A stretch of DNA of 64,000 nt from Chryseolinea sp. H1M3-3 (GCF_029360725.1 NZ_JARKMY010000019.1:310001-374000), one strand, 5' to 3'. Positions 44,901-54,373 are shown, numbered from the stretch's first letter. Translations and numbers: made by a program. The notes: a model not told the origin generated them from the sequence alone.

Positions 44901-47333
44901 ATGTTAAGGAATTACATCAAAATAGCTTTTCGCAATATGGCTCGCGATAAAGCCTACTCGTTTATCAATATTTTTGGCCTGACGGTCGGACTGATGTGTT
45001 GCTTATTATTAGCGCTGTACATCCAGGACGAAATGACTTATGATAAGCATCATAAAGACGTCGATAATCTTTATCGCGTTACGTCCATCATGGGGGAGAA
45101 GGCGGACCATCGAATTATGCGGACAACGTCTGCGCCCATTGTGTGGGGGATAAAAGACGAGATTCCGGAAATTGATGCGGTTACCCGTTTGGTAAATCCG
45201 CCAGGTGTATCGCAGAATCTTATCCGATATGAAGACCATCAATTCTATGAGTCGGATGGCTATATTGCGGACTCCACCTTGTTTAAAATATTCAATTATG
45301 ACTTTAAGGAAGGCAATCCTGATAAAGCACTTGTAGAGGCAAATAGTGTGGTCATCACTGAGCGTCTTGCCACCAAACTTTTTGGTCATGAATCTGCCCT
45401 GAATAAAATCATTTATATCAATCAGGGAGGGCCCTCAGCCGATTTCAAAGTCACCGGTGTATTGGCAGCCAAGCAGAAAAATTCCCACATCGAAGCCAAT
45501 TTCTTCGTGTCTATGACCAGCAGTGGATGGGCGGAATATTTGCGCAGTCCACAAGTATTAGATGAATGGGCGGGTCAAAACTTTATGCTTTCTTACGTTA
45601 AGTTAAATGAGGGGCATACGGCTGAAAGCGTACTGCCTAAAATGAACGAAGTGTTTATTAAACATGGCGCCGACGACTTGAAAGTGCTGGGAATGAAAAA
45701 GACTCTCGGTCTTGAACCGGTTAAGGATATTTACTTGTATTCAACTCCCGGCGACAGTAGCCCGCGCGTGACCTATCTCTATGTGATTGGCTCTATCGCT
45801 GGAGTTATTCTGTTAATTGCCTGTATAAACTTCATGAACCTCAGTACAGCGAAAGCTACCAAACGTGCCAGTGAAGTCGGATTGCGAAAAACACTGGGCG
45901 CTTACCGGAGCTCGTTGATTACTCAATTTCTTGGCGAAGTCATGGTGATTGTTACCATCGCTATTTTATTAAGTGTCGTACTCATGCAGGTTATGCTGCC
46001 CATTTTTAATCAGCTTACACAAAAACAAATCAGCTTTGATGCTGACAACCTATTCTTCTTTTCGACTACACTTGTCGTCATAACAGTAGTTACAGGGTTG
46101 GCCGCGGGAAGTTACCCTGCATTTTATCTCTCTTCTTTCCAACCTGCCAAAGTTTTGAAAGGTAAGTTTGCCCTGAACAATTCCGGAGGTCTTTTACGTA
46201 AGTCATTAGTCGTTTTTCAATTTGTTGTAGCCATCGTATTGATATGCGGCATGATGGTTATTTCCCAGCAATTGAATTTTATGCAGTCAAAAGATCTTGG
46301 CTTTCAGTCTAAGCAAAAAATTATTTTACCATTGCGGACTGAGACGGCCCATAAAAATCATCAATCACTGAGGAATGAATTGTTAAAAATTCCGTCGATA
46401 AAAGATGTTACAGCAACAAACTACGCACCCGGTTCTTATGTATGGACGGATTTTACACTGTATCCTGAGGGATCAAACATGGAGAAAGGTGTGATGGTAA
46501 AAAACAATTGGGTCGAACCGAACTATCTTGATGTGCTGGACATCAAGATAATCGCAGGCCGGAATTTTACGGATAACAGGGAATCGGAAAGCCAAAATAA
46601 AATTATATTGAACCGTATCGCCGTCCGTCAGTTGGGATTCGAACCCGAGACGATTGTTGGGCAAAACCTTTATAGCGAAGGACAATCTGGCCTTCGTACC
46701 TACGAAGTCATAGGAGTGATGGAAGACTTTCATCAGATTACCGTGAAGGAAGCCGTGTTTCCTATGCTGGTTCGCCTACCATTGGAGGTGACAGAGCACG
46801 ATCATTTGGTACTCGATATTCATCCGGATAATTTTCAGGAAAGCATTGGTCAGATTGAAGGAACGTGGAAACAAATCAATGCCGATACGCCTTTTGAATA
46901 TTCCTTTTTAGATGATGACATCAGAAAACAATACGAAGAAGACAAGCGTGTATCCCGGACGATAACAGGCTTTACAATTATTGCTATGATCATTTCGAGC
47001 CTGGGACTTTATGGTCTTTCTACCTATATGGCTGAAAGAAGGTTTAAAGAAATTGGTGTGAGAAAAGTGATGGGAGCCAGTGTTAACGAGATTATGACGA
47101 TGATGTCTTCTGAGTTTGTGCGGCTAGTTGTCATTGCATTCGGTATCGCTGTACCACTGTCGCTTTACGGAATTCACAAATGGTTGGAAAACTTCGCGTA
47201 CAAAACCCCGGTAAGTATATGGATATTTATCGTGGCAGGCGTCAGTGCGTTGTTAATCGCTGTTCTGACGATAAGTTTTCAATCTTTCAAAGCTGCCTCG
47301 GTAAACCCAATCAACTCGCTGCGTACAGAATAA
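44901..47333 (+). CDS. Large FtsX/MacB-type permease (no ATPase domain)
   Basis: This 810-residue permease is of the double-module type common in Cytophagales. The first helix (21-41) comes after NYIKIAFRNMARDKAYSFIN, then a large MacB-type periplasmic domain (50-260) and an FtsX helix block (285-410). A repeat of the whole unit begins at about 425 with LLRKSLVVFQFVVAIVLIC and ends with helices at about 690-800 and the tail SFKAASVNPINSLRTE. It should be an exporter or a mechanotransmission protein partnering an ATPase; the nearest candidate is at 41115. It ends 48 bases from the end of the convergent RidA gene. Confidence 0.9.
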   Translation: MLRNYIKIAFRNMARDKAYSFINIFGLTVGLMCCLLLALYIQDEMTYDKHHKDVDNLYRVTSIMGEKADHRIMRTTSAPIVWGIKDEIPEIDAVTRLVNPPGVSQNLIRYEDHQFYESDGYIADSTLFKIFNYDFKEGNPDKALVEANSVVITERLATKLFGHESALNKIIYINQGGPSADFKVTGVLAAKQKNSHIEANFFVSMTSSGWAEYLRSPQVLDEWAGQNFMLSYVKLNEGHTAESVLPKMNEVFIKHGADDLKVLGMKKTLGLEPVKDIYLYSTPGDSSPRVTYLYVIGSIAGVILLIACINFMNLSTAKATKRASEVGLRKTLGAYRSSLITQFLGEVMVIVTIAILLSVVLMQVMLPIFNQLTQKQISFDADNLFFFSTTLVVITVVTGLAAGSYPAFYLSSFQPAKVLKGKFALNNSGGLLRKSLVVFQFVVAIVLICGMMVISQQLNFMQSKDLGFQSKQKIILPLRTETAHKNHQSLRNELLKIPSIKDVTATNYAPGSYVWTDFTLYPEGSNMEKGVMVKNNWVEPNYLDVLDIKIIAGRNFTDNRESESQNKIILNRIAVRQLGFEPETIVGQNLYSEGQSGLRTYEVIGVMEDFHQITVKEAVFPMLVRLPLEVTEHDHLVLDIHPDNFQESIGQIEGTWKQINADTPFEYSFLDDDIRKQYEEDKRVSRTITGFTIIAMIISSLGLYGLSTYMAERRFKEIGVRKVMGASVNEIMTMMSSEFVRLVVIAFGIAVPLSLYGIHKWLENFAYKTPVSIWIFIVAGVSALLIAVLTISFQSFKAASVNPINSLRTE

Positions 47334-47381
47334 GGGAAGTCTGCGAGGAGAACAGTGCTTACCATTAACACTCACGGCGTT

Positions 47382-47897
47382 TTAGTATACTGCGACGATT
47401 TCGATTTCAATGAATCTGTCCGGGTTAACCAGCTGGGCTACGCCAATGGTCGACCGCGACGGCTTAATTGGATTATCTTTCGTCCCGAAATATTGTCCGT
47501 ACGCATCAAACCATCCTTGAAAATCCATCTTGCCTGTCTTGGTGTCGGGGGCAACATATACACGCATGAACACAATGTTGCTTAAACTTAGGCCTTCTTT
47601 ACCCAAGTCGGTTTTAAATTTTTCCAGTATACCAAGCGCTTGAGTTTTCGTATCACCATAACGTTCTCTTGAGCCATTTGCTGCAGTCGAGTCAACGACG
47701 GGACCCAACGTTCCCGATGAGTAAAAATATTTCTTTCCCGCCGGTATGGTCACCGAAGATGAAATCGCAGATGTCGGGTTTCCCCGGTAAATTACTTTAT
47801 CATTTTTATTAGGAAGTGTTTGTGCTGCGAGTGTAGCTATAGTTGATGCACCAATATACAGTGACATAAAAGTCCGAGCAAACGAAATCGTTTTCAT
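47382..47897 (-). CDS. Exported RidA-family (YjgF/UK114) enamine/imine deaminase
   Basis: This 171-residue protein has an added signal peptide (about 1-25, MKTISFARTFMSLYIGAS.. ending LAAQ) before a complete RidA fold. The substrate-binding Arg of active RidA is kept as Arg148 in KPSRSTIGVAQL, and Glu residues in FIEIEIVAVY match the conserved acidic site. RidA hydrolyses reactive 2-iminoacids and enamines to ketoacids and ammonia. Export is unusual. It is divergent from an exported D-amino-acid-oxidase-like protein, 232 bases away, whose expected products are iminoacids. Confidence 0.88.
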   Translation of the reverse strand: MKTISFARTFMSLYIGASTIATLAAQTLPNKNDKVIYRGNPTSAISSSVTIPAGKKYFYSSGTLGPVVDSTAANGSRERYGDTKTQALGILEKFKTDLGKEGLSLSNIVFMRVYVAPDTKTGKMDFQGWFDAYGQYFGTKDNPIKPSRSTIGVAQLVNPDRFIEIEIVAVY

Positions 47898-48077
47898 ACG
47901 CTTTTGGCTTGGGTTAGTGAATAAAATTCTTTATCAATTAAAGCAATTGGATGTAAGTGTCCATTCAGTGCGCGGACTTTTTTTCATGATTCAGATTACA
48001 CACGTTTGCTGAGAAAGTTTTGTTATACCATAGAGAATTTATGCGCAATCATTTTAAATTTAGATGACGCCCGAAGT

Positions 48078-48100
48078 TACACCATCCTATTGATGGTGTA
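48078..48100. promoter_or_regulatory. Perfect 9-bp inverted repeat upstream of the permuted oxidase
   Basis: TACACCATC (48078-48086) and GATGGTGTA (48092-48100) are exact reverse complements around CTATT. It lies 30 bases before the start codon in the gap shared with the RidA gene, and could be an operator or a leader hairpin. Confidence 0.5.
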
Positions 48101-48129
48101 GAAAGATTTTAACCTAAACTCTTTTCACT

Positions 48130-49302
48130 ATGAAAAACAGAAGAAAATTTCTTCAACTATCGGGCGTGCTTGGTGCAGGACTGTTGACTGGCATAGCAAC
48201 AGCATGTACATCACCGAAAATCTCGCAGAAGTATATCGACCGGAATTTCATCGCATCAAACAAATTTAAACGGTATCCGAAACTTGAGATTTCCCTCGAC
48301 AGAATTGTAAAAGAAACGGTTGGCTTAAGGCCATTTAGAAAGAAAGGATTTCGAGTCGAAAAAGAAGAACTCGGTAGTAAGACAATTATTCATAATTACG
48401 GACATGGTGGGAGCGGATGGTCTCTAAGTTGGGGAACAGCAAAACTTGCCGTAGACCTTGCTCAAACTTCAGGAGAGAAATCATTTGCAGTATTGGGATC
48501 CGGGATTGTCGGAATTACAACAGCCAGGACGTTGCAAGAGCACGGCTTTCAAGCTACCATTTATACGAAGGCACTTCCTCCTCTGGTAACGTCTAGCAAA
48601 GCTACTGGGACGTGGTCTCCTGCGTCACGACTTATTGAAGCGCAATACCTTACTCCGGATTTTGAAGAACGATGGAGAAAAACCGCAATGTATTCGTTTC
48701 GGACGTATCAAAATCTCTTAGGCTTCAATGACATTGTTACCTGGATCGACAATTACATTGTCCGGGAGAAATTTAATCCGGAGCCAGAACCGTTGGATAC
48801 CGACGGAGGGAAATATGCCCGTTTGAGAATAGCAGGAATTTTACCTGAGCGGCAGGTACTGGAACAGAAAGATCATCCCTTTCATGTCGACAAAGTTGTG
48901 AAGCAGACCACCCTTGTGTTTAACATTCCGTCCTACATCAATAAACACCTAAATGATTTTCTTGCCTTTGGAGGAAGGGTAGTGATAAAGGAATTTAAGT
49001 CCCTGGAGGATATCGACGCGCTTCAGGAGAAATGCATTGTTAATTGTACAGGCCTTGGGTCCATGACATTATTCAACGACAATGAAATGCTTCCGATTGC
49101 AGGACAACTTTCGTTCTTAATACCTCAGCCTGATTTCAATTATAGAATCAGTACGGACAACGGATACGCTATACCGAGAAAGGATGGAATTATATTGGGA
49201 GGCAATGCGCTGGAAGGTAGTTGGACAGAAACTCCCGATCGCGCACAAACTGAAAAAGTTGTTCAGGCACTAACGGATGTGATGCACAGAATACGGGCAT
49301 AA
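48130..49302 (+). CDS. Tat-exported, circularly permuted D-amino-acid-oxidase-like flavoprotein
   Basis: This 390-residue protein starts with a Tat signal (KNRRKFLQLSG) with a lipobox-like TAC, Cys26. Motifs of the DAO family occur in the wrong order. VGLRPFR (64-70), which in D-amino-acid oxidase holds the carboxylate-binding Arg near the C-terminus, and HNYGHGGSGWSLSWG (88-102), normally the last FAD motif, come first. Then follows the Rossmann motif GSGIVG (123-128), which normally starts the protein. The chain ends after GYAIPRKDGIILGGNALEG and a helix, where the usual enzyme would go on to VGLRP. Oxidation of an amino acid is likely; the substrate is unknown. Confidence 0.85.
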   Translation: MKNRRKFLQLSGVLGAGLLTGIATACTSPKISQKYIDRNFIASNKFKRYPKLEISLDRIVKETVGLRPFRKKGFRVEKEELGSKTIIHNYGHGGSGWSLSWGTAKLAVDLAQTSGEKSFAVLGSGIVGITTARTLQEHGFQATIYTKALPPLVTSSKATGTWSPASRLIEAQYLTPDFEERWRKTAMYSFRTYQNLLGFNDIVTWIDNYIVREKFNPEPEPLDTDGGKYARLRIAGILPERQVLEQKDHPFHVDKVVKQTTLVFNIPSYINKHLNDFLAFGGRVVIKEFKSLEDIDALQEKCIVNCTGLGSMTLFNDNEMLPIAGQLSFLIPQPDFNYRISTDNGYAIPRKDGIILGGNALEGSWTETPDRAQTEKVVQALTDVMHRIRA

Positions 49303-49322
49303 AACGTCCAATAGTTAATAAA

Positions 49323-49348
49323 AGAATTCCGGCTATCACCGGAATTCT
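49323..49348. terminator. Perfect 10-bp hairpin between convergent genes
   Basis: AGAATTCCGG (49323-49332) and CCGGAATTCT (49339-49348) pair exactly around a 6-base loop. On the minus strand TTTTATT follows, so it acts best as a terminator for the 49355-49630 gene, and may also serve the oxidase gene. Confidence 0.75.
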
Positions 49349-49354
49349 ATTCAT

Positions 49355-49630
49355 CTAATCATGACCCTCAACTTTCACAATTTTGTTATAAATTCCTAGC
49401 AGGAGAAACGGTGCTGCCCACTGTCCGATAAAGAGTGCAGTGTGATTCTTACCTAGGAGTTTTAGTGTAAAGGATGTTGCCATTGCTCCGATCGACGTCC
49501 ACAAAAAAAGATCAGACGGTAATTTTGCCGTTTGTGATTCAATCGCTTTGGCTACGGGTCCCTCTTTACGTTCAGGATTAAAGTTCGAGACCTTGCTTTT
49601 CAATTCTTTTTCCAATGTTTCTGTTGCCAT
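49355..49630 (-). CDS. Small two-helix membrane protein of unknown function
   Basis: This 91-residue protein has a hydrophilic N-terminal third (ETLEKELKSKVSNFNPERK), then two hydrophobic segments (about 40-56 and 64-80) joined by a short loop, and a polar end, KIVKVEGHD. The pattern SDLFLWTSIGAMATSFTL and LFIGQWAAPFLLLGIYNK is recalled from other Bacteroidota, though not searched. It is closed by a strong hairpin at its end. No function is known. Confidence 0.7.
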   Translation of the reverse strand: MATETLEKELKSKVSNFNPERKEGPVAKAIESQTAKLPSDLFLWTSIGAMATSFTLKLLGKNHTALFIGQWAAPFLLLGIYNKIVKVEGHD

Positions 49631-49935
49631 AAATTTTATATTTAATCAGTTTATGTATTTGAGATGAACATATTGTTCAATACCAACTTCATAAATACTG
49701 TGCCTAAAATGAAACCGTCTGTCCATTAAGAATAGGTGGTTGGCCGTCACATGATTTCTACAACACCACCTGACTTGTTGAATATGTTCCGCATGATAAT
49801 GCGCATTTTAATCCCGTGGATTACGTGGTTACGTTCATTGATTAGCGCCCGTTATCTAAGAATGCGATGCCGGGTCCAAAGAACGTATCGCCAGGGAGAG
49901 TGACTTATGCTTAATTAGTAAATAAGTTTAGTCGG
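49631..49935. other. Intergenic stretch with no gene
   Basis: About 305 bases upstream of the small membrane-protein gene and downstream of the 7TMR kinase. No frame, hairpin or consensus -7 box was recognised. Confidence 0.4.
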
Positions 49936-51954
49936 CTATTCAGGACCACTGAGACGTGGCAATTTTACTGTAAAAACCGAACCAACGCCCACTTTACTTT
50001 TCAATTCTACCGATCCGTGTAACCGATCGACCGACCTTTTTAAAATATAGAGACCCAAGCCTGAGCCTGTGGCATTGCTGGTAGCCCTGAAAAACATCTC
50101 GAATATTTTCGGCTGGTGATGATCAGGTATACCCTGACCGTTGTCTTCGACGGCTAGCAGTATATGATCCTGATGGTCTGTTACTCGGATGTTAACATAT
50201 GGTGTATTTTCGTTTGAATACTTAATGGCGTTCTCAATCAGATTTTGCATAATTGCATTCAATAGTGTCCATTCGGAATGAAAGTCGATATCGGGTTGAA
50301 TGTGTTTGTTAAAAGAGACTTTATCATAGTTCGGAAGACTCTCAAATGATGCGATGCAACCATCGATCATTTTGTGGAAATCTATTTTTTGTTTTCGCAG
50401 GTTATCATGACTCAACTTGGTTAAGTTTATCAATCCACTGATAATTTGATTCAAGCGTTCAACTTGCTGATATTGTTTATTGATGTAATCCAGTGCGATT
50501 GGATCTTTGATGTCAATCTTTGCTAAAAACGACAGACCGAGTAATGATGAAATAGGTCCTCTCAGATCGTGCGCGATCCGGTGGAAGAAAGTATCCAGTT
50601 CGGCATTTTTATTTTCGATAATTTCAGTTTGCTGTTGATTCTTTTCCAGTGTTGAATGCAGTTCTTCGTAGGCTTTAGATAGTTGTTCAGTACGAACCAT
50701 TACTTTTATTTCCAGTTGTTCTGTCGCCTCCTGCTGTACTTTCAATGCCATCAATTGGGCATCTTCCTTTTCCTTTTTAAACCGCCGGTATTGATCACCC
50801 AAGGCAAACGCAATGATGATCGTTTCTAATGCTCCACCAATTTCTACAAAATGGGTTGTCCAGAAATTAAATTCAAAAACGCCACTGTTACGCAACGTCA
50901 GTAATAGTCCTCCAACAAAGTAAAAGGTCCATGCGGCAATAAAGAAGTTTGCCGTTTTGTTTCCCTTAATTCTGCAGACAACGCCAGTGATCATGAACAA
51001 GATGGTGCCTAATGTTATCAAATTGTTTCCTGCGGAAGAGACGACATCGGTAGCCACGAGGATGTTGGCGACGATGCCAAGGGGTATCAACGGAACTAGG
51101 GTATAATACATGATTTTAGAATGTTGTTTTACTTCTAAAAACCGTATTGTGAAAATTGTAAAGACGATGGTCAGAACCCCCATTGACATTCTGCCGGCAT
51201 AAAAATTTAAACTGGGGTTTTCTGGCCAAAGGAATTTGCCACCATATCCGGTCGCCGATAAAAATATAATGATCGTGCAAAGGATAGTAAAAATGTATAA
51301 TAAATAATTTATCTCCTTTAGTGTCAGGTAGAGAAGGAGATTATAAAACATCATTACAATTAAAATCCCATAAAATACTCCGTAGCCGATATCTTCAATT
51401 CTTACCTTCTCGTGGAATCGTTCTTTTCCAAGAACATGCAAAGGGAAGGTCTTGGGACTTTTGCCATCGATCCTGATAAAAATGGTGTTCTCAGATTTGG
51501 CATCAAACAGTAGCGGAACTACGTGCCCTGTGTGTGAGATTATTTTTTCACTTTGTTTTCTGTAGTAGCCGGCAGTAGCATGCTGCCATGTGCCGTCACC
51601 CTTTCGTTGATAGAAATCAACATACTCCAGGTAGGGCGCAGGTATTTCGAGATACCATTGGGTTAATTTGATTGGCGATTTCATTTTCAGGCGCAGCCAT
51701 ACCGAAGAACGGGTGTAGCCGAATGCCAGATCTTTCGCAGGATGAAAGCGTTGCTGAATGACAGGGTCGATCACTTGTTCTAAGGACATGGTATTACTGG
51801 AATCCATCAGTACATCGACATATGTATCCAGCCTATAGATTAAAGTTGTATCTGTTAGCACAAAGGTCGTGTCAGCGACAGGCGTTGCATAGGAAGCAAA
51901 CTGATGGAATAGCGCGATAAATAAATATAACTTGAAGTTAAAACAATGGCGCAT
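49936..51954 (-). CDS. 7TMR-DISM sensor histidine kinase
   Basis: This 672-residue kinase has a signal peptide (1-23), an extracellular 7TMR-DISMED2-like beta domain (about 30-180, with SSVWLRLKM and WYLEIPAPYLEYVDFYQR), seven transmembrane helices (about 190-390), a coiled coil, then the kinase core: FFHRIAHDLRGPISS with His462, the N-box NLIENAIKYSN, DNGQGIP and GSGLGL. The extracellular domain is expected to bind carbohydrate-like ligands. It has no partner regulator next to it. The LytTR regulator at 53644 belongs with the LytS-type kinase. Confidence 0.92.
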   Translation of the reverse strand: MRHCFNFKLYLFIALFHQFASYATPVADTTFVLTDTTLIYRLDTYVDVLMDSSNTMSLEQVIDPVIQQRFHPAKDLAFGYTRSSVWLRLKMKSPIKLTQWYLEIPAPYLEYVDFYQRKGDGTWQHATAGYYRKQSEKIISHTGHVVPLLFDAKSENTIFIRIDGKSPKTFPLHVLGKERFHEKVRIEDIGYGVFYGILIVMMFYNLLLYLTLKEINYLLYIFTILCTIIIFLSATGYGGKFLWPENPSLNFYAGRMSMGVLTIVFTIFTIRFLEVKQHSKIMYYTLVPLIPLGIVANILVATDVVSSAGNNLITLGTILFMITGVVCRIKGNKTANFFIAAWTFYFVGGLLLTLRNSGVFEFNFWTTHFVEIGGALETIIIAFALGDQYRRFKKEKEDAQLMALKVQQEATEQLEIKVMVRTEQLSKAYEELHSTLEKNQQQTEIIENKNAELDTFFHRIAHDLRGPISSLLGLSFLAKIDIKDPIALDYINKQYQQVERLNQIISGLINLTKLSHDNLRKQKIDFHKMIDGCIASFESLPNYDKVSFNKHIQPDIDFHSEWTLLNAIMQNLIENAIKYSNENTPYVNIRVTDHQDHILLAVEDNGQGIPDHHQPKIFEMFFRATSNATGSGLGLYILKRSVDRLHGSVELKSKVGVGSVFTVKLPRLSGPE

Positions 51955-52182
51955 TTGACTGCCTTAAAAAATATGTGTTAAAAATAGTCAAATTTGTGAT
52001 GATCAGGTATGTGAGAGGAATAGAATAGGCTTTTTTAAAGCATTAACTCATGTGTGAAATGTGTGGGTTTTGGTCTATGACTAGTAAATCAAGCATCAAT
52101 GTTGGAAAAACTTGGATTCTTTCGAGAAATTGGTTTTGGCATACGAGATTGGTTTATTATTATTTACATTTAGAACCAAGGT

Positions 52183-53619
52183 ATGCGAACACTTTTATGG
52201 CTAATGTTGGCCTTGATTGTTAACAACAGTCAGGCCCAATCAACAAGACCTAACATCATCATCATATTCATGGATGACATGGGTTATGGTGACATCGAGC
52301 CCTTCGGCATGACTGGGCTTTCAACACCGAACTTCAACAGACTCGCAGCGCAGGGCCTAAGGTTAACGAATTTTAATGTAGCCCAAGCGGTGTGTACAGC
52401 ATCACGGGCAGCCTTACTCACGGGGTGTTATCCCAACCGGTTAGGATTGACAGGCGCATTACTGCCGGAATCAAAAGTAGCGCTTCATCCGCAAGAGCAG
52501 ACCATCGCTTCTCTTTTGAAAAGCAACGGTTATGCCACAGCAATTTTTGGTAAGTGGCATCTCGGAAACCGGCCACCTTATTTTCCGTTGCGATATGGTT
52601 TTGACTCGTTTTATGGATTGCCTTATTCGCATGATATCTGGCCGCTTGACTACCAGGGGAATTTGATCACCGATACCAGCAACAGGCGGAGTAAATGGCC
52701 ACCATTACCCATTATTGAAAATGATAAACAAATAGGAACCATTACTTCATTAGAGCAGCAAACACATTGGACAACATCGCTTACGGAGCGGGCAGTCTCT
52801 TTTGTCAAAAGCCACACACAAGAGCCGTTCTTTCTATATGTAGCCCATCCGTTACCACATGTTCCTCTGGCGGTATCGGAGAAGTTCAAAGGAAAAAGCG
52901 ACCTTGGTCTTTTTGGCGACGTGGTCATGGAGCTCGATTGGTCATTGGGTGAGATCATGAAGGTATTGGATAATCAGAAGTTGACCGAGAATACCATATT
53001 AATTGTGACCAGCGATAATGGTCCCTGGGTACATTTCGGTAATCACGCAGGATCAAGTGGCGGCCTTCGAGAAGGCAAGGGTACACCATTTGAGGGAGGT
53101 ACGCGTGTACCTTTTTTGATGCGGTGGCCCGGTAGGATAACACCGGGAAGTGTAAGTGGAGCGTTACTAACGAGCATGGATTTACTGCCTACGATATGTG
53201 CCCTTACAAAATCAAATCTACCTTCAAAAAGAATTGACGGCGTAGATTGTTCTGACTTTCTTCTCAGAAAAACCAACAAGAGTCCGAGAGAGGTTTTCTA
53301 CTATTATTATGGCAACAAACTGATGGGGGTGAGATACAAGCACTGGAAATTAATTTTGCCACATGAGTCGCAATCGTACGTTCATGGCGGCGCAGTGGGT
53401 AAAGATCGCATCCCTGGAAAATTCAATGCAAGCACTTCGGTTCACGGAGGATTATACGATCTTGCGCATGATCCGGGAGAAGTGTATGACATCAGTTCGC
53501 TTAATCCGGATATCGTTGAACAAATAATGAAATATGCCGAAGCGGCGCGTGAAGACCTGGGCGATGAAATTACAGGCACGAAGGGAAACAACATCCGTCC
53601 TCCGGCAACGGTAGATTAG
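52183..53619 (+). CDS. Exported type I sulfatase (arylsulfatase family)
   Basis: This 478-residue enzyme has a signal peptide of about 18 residues (ending NNSQA). The sulfatase signature begins at Cys71 in CTASRAALLTG (CxAxR), where Cys is turned into formylglycine. PNIIIIFMDDMGYGD (23-37) holds the metal-binding Asp pair, and FGKWHLG and TSDNGP are the other active-site blocks. It removes sulfate esters from sulfated sugars or aryl sulfates in the periplasm. No sulfatase-maturing enzyme is present in the window. It is convergent with the LytTR regulator, 24 bases apart. Confidence 0.93.
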   Translation: MRTLLWLMLALIVNNSQAQSTRPNIIIIFMDDMGYGDIEPFGMTGLSTPNFNRLAAQGLRLTNFNVAQAVCTASRAALLTGCYPNRLGLTGALLPESKVALHPQEQTIASLLKSNGYATAIFGKWHLGNRPPYFPLRYGFDSFYGLPYSHDIWPLDYQGNLITDTSNRRSKWPPLPIIENDKQIGTITSLEQQTHWTTSLTERAVSFVKSHTQEPFFLYVAHPLPHVPLAVSEKFKGKSDLGLFGDVVMELDWSLGEIMKVLDNQKLTENTILIVTSDNGPWVHFGNHAGSSGGLREGKGTPFEGGTRVPFLMRWPGRITPGSVSGALLTSMDLLPTICALTKSNLPSKRIDGVDCSDFLLRKTNKSPREVFYYYYGNKLMGVRYKHWKLILPHESQSYVHGGAVGKDRIPGKFNASTSVHGGLYDLAHDPGEVYDISSLNPDIVEQIMKYAEAAREDLGDEITGTKGNNIRPPATVD

Positions 53620-53643
53620 ATTGCTGGGATCAATGGCGCGGCA

Positions 53644-54366
53644 TCATTTCTTCCACAACTTGTCATTCAATACTTTTTCGATTACCTGGTCCCTGAAATT
53701 ACGGCTGATTGGAATTCTCGCAGACTGAATACTGATCTCGTGTTTTTCTATTGAATCAATTTTGGTAGCATTGATAATGTAGGATTTGTGAACACGTAAA
53801 AACGATTCTTTGATTAGATTTTGTTCGATGTCTTTCAGTGTTAGCAGGGTTAGATATTTTCCTTTTGACGTATAGATCCTTACATAATTTTGCATGCCTT
53901 CGATATAAAGGATGTCATCGAAGAATATTTTTTCGTATTTGTTTTCACATTTGATGAAGAAGTAACGCTTGGAATCTGCGTAAGACGCTTGTCCGGATAA
54001 TAGCTGAAAATAATCCTTGGCTTTTTTTGCAGCCTGGCAGAACCGATCGAAGGTGATGGGTTTAAGCAGGTAGTCGAGCACATTCAATTGGAAGCTCTCT
54101 AATGCATAGCTGGGATACGCCGAAGTAATAATTACAATAGGAGGATCTTTCATGATTTTTAAAAAATCCATCCCATTCATTTTGGGCATCTGAATGTCCA
54201 AAAAAATCAGATCAACCTTTTGTTGATCCATTACTTTCATTAGTTCGATCGCATTTTCACAAGTGCCGGCAAGCCGAAGAAAATCTATTTCTCGTACATA
54301 AGTATTTATTCCCTCTCTTGCCAAAGGTTCATCATCAACGATTACACAGTTTAAAGCAGATTCCAT
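53644..54366 (-). CDS. LytTR-family response regulator
   Basis: This 240-residue regulator has a receiver domain (1-125, acidic DDE at 11-13, phospho-acceptor Asp57 in LDIQMPKMNG, Lys in LLKPI) and a C-terminal LytTR DNA-binding domain (about 135-235, with DILYIEGMQNYVRIYTSKGK and FLRVHKSYIINATKI). The kinase gene lies seven bases upstream in the same operon, so it is the cognate partner. Confidence 0.94.
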   Translation of the reverse strand: MESALNCVIVDDEPLAREGINTYVREIDFLRLAGTCENAIELMKVMDQQKVDLIFLDIQMPKMNGMDFLKIMKDPPIVIITSAYPSYALESFQLNVLDYLLKPITFDRFCQAAKKAKDYFQLLSGQASYADSKRYFFIKCENKYEKIFFDDILYIEGMQNYVRIYTSKGKYLTLLTLKDIEQNLIKESFLRVHKSYIINATKIDSIEKHEISIQSARIPISRNFRDQVIEKVLNDKLWKK

Positions 54367-54373
54367 TTGACAA

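Noticed and set aside
47355-47585. A plus-strand frame antisense to RidA
   Set aside because: RidA is fully supported by its fold and signal peptide, and this frame is only its complement.
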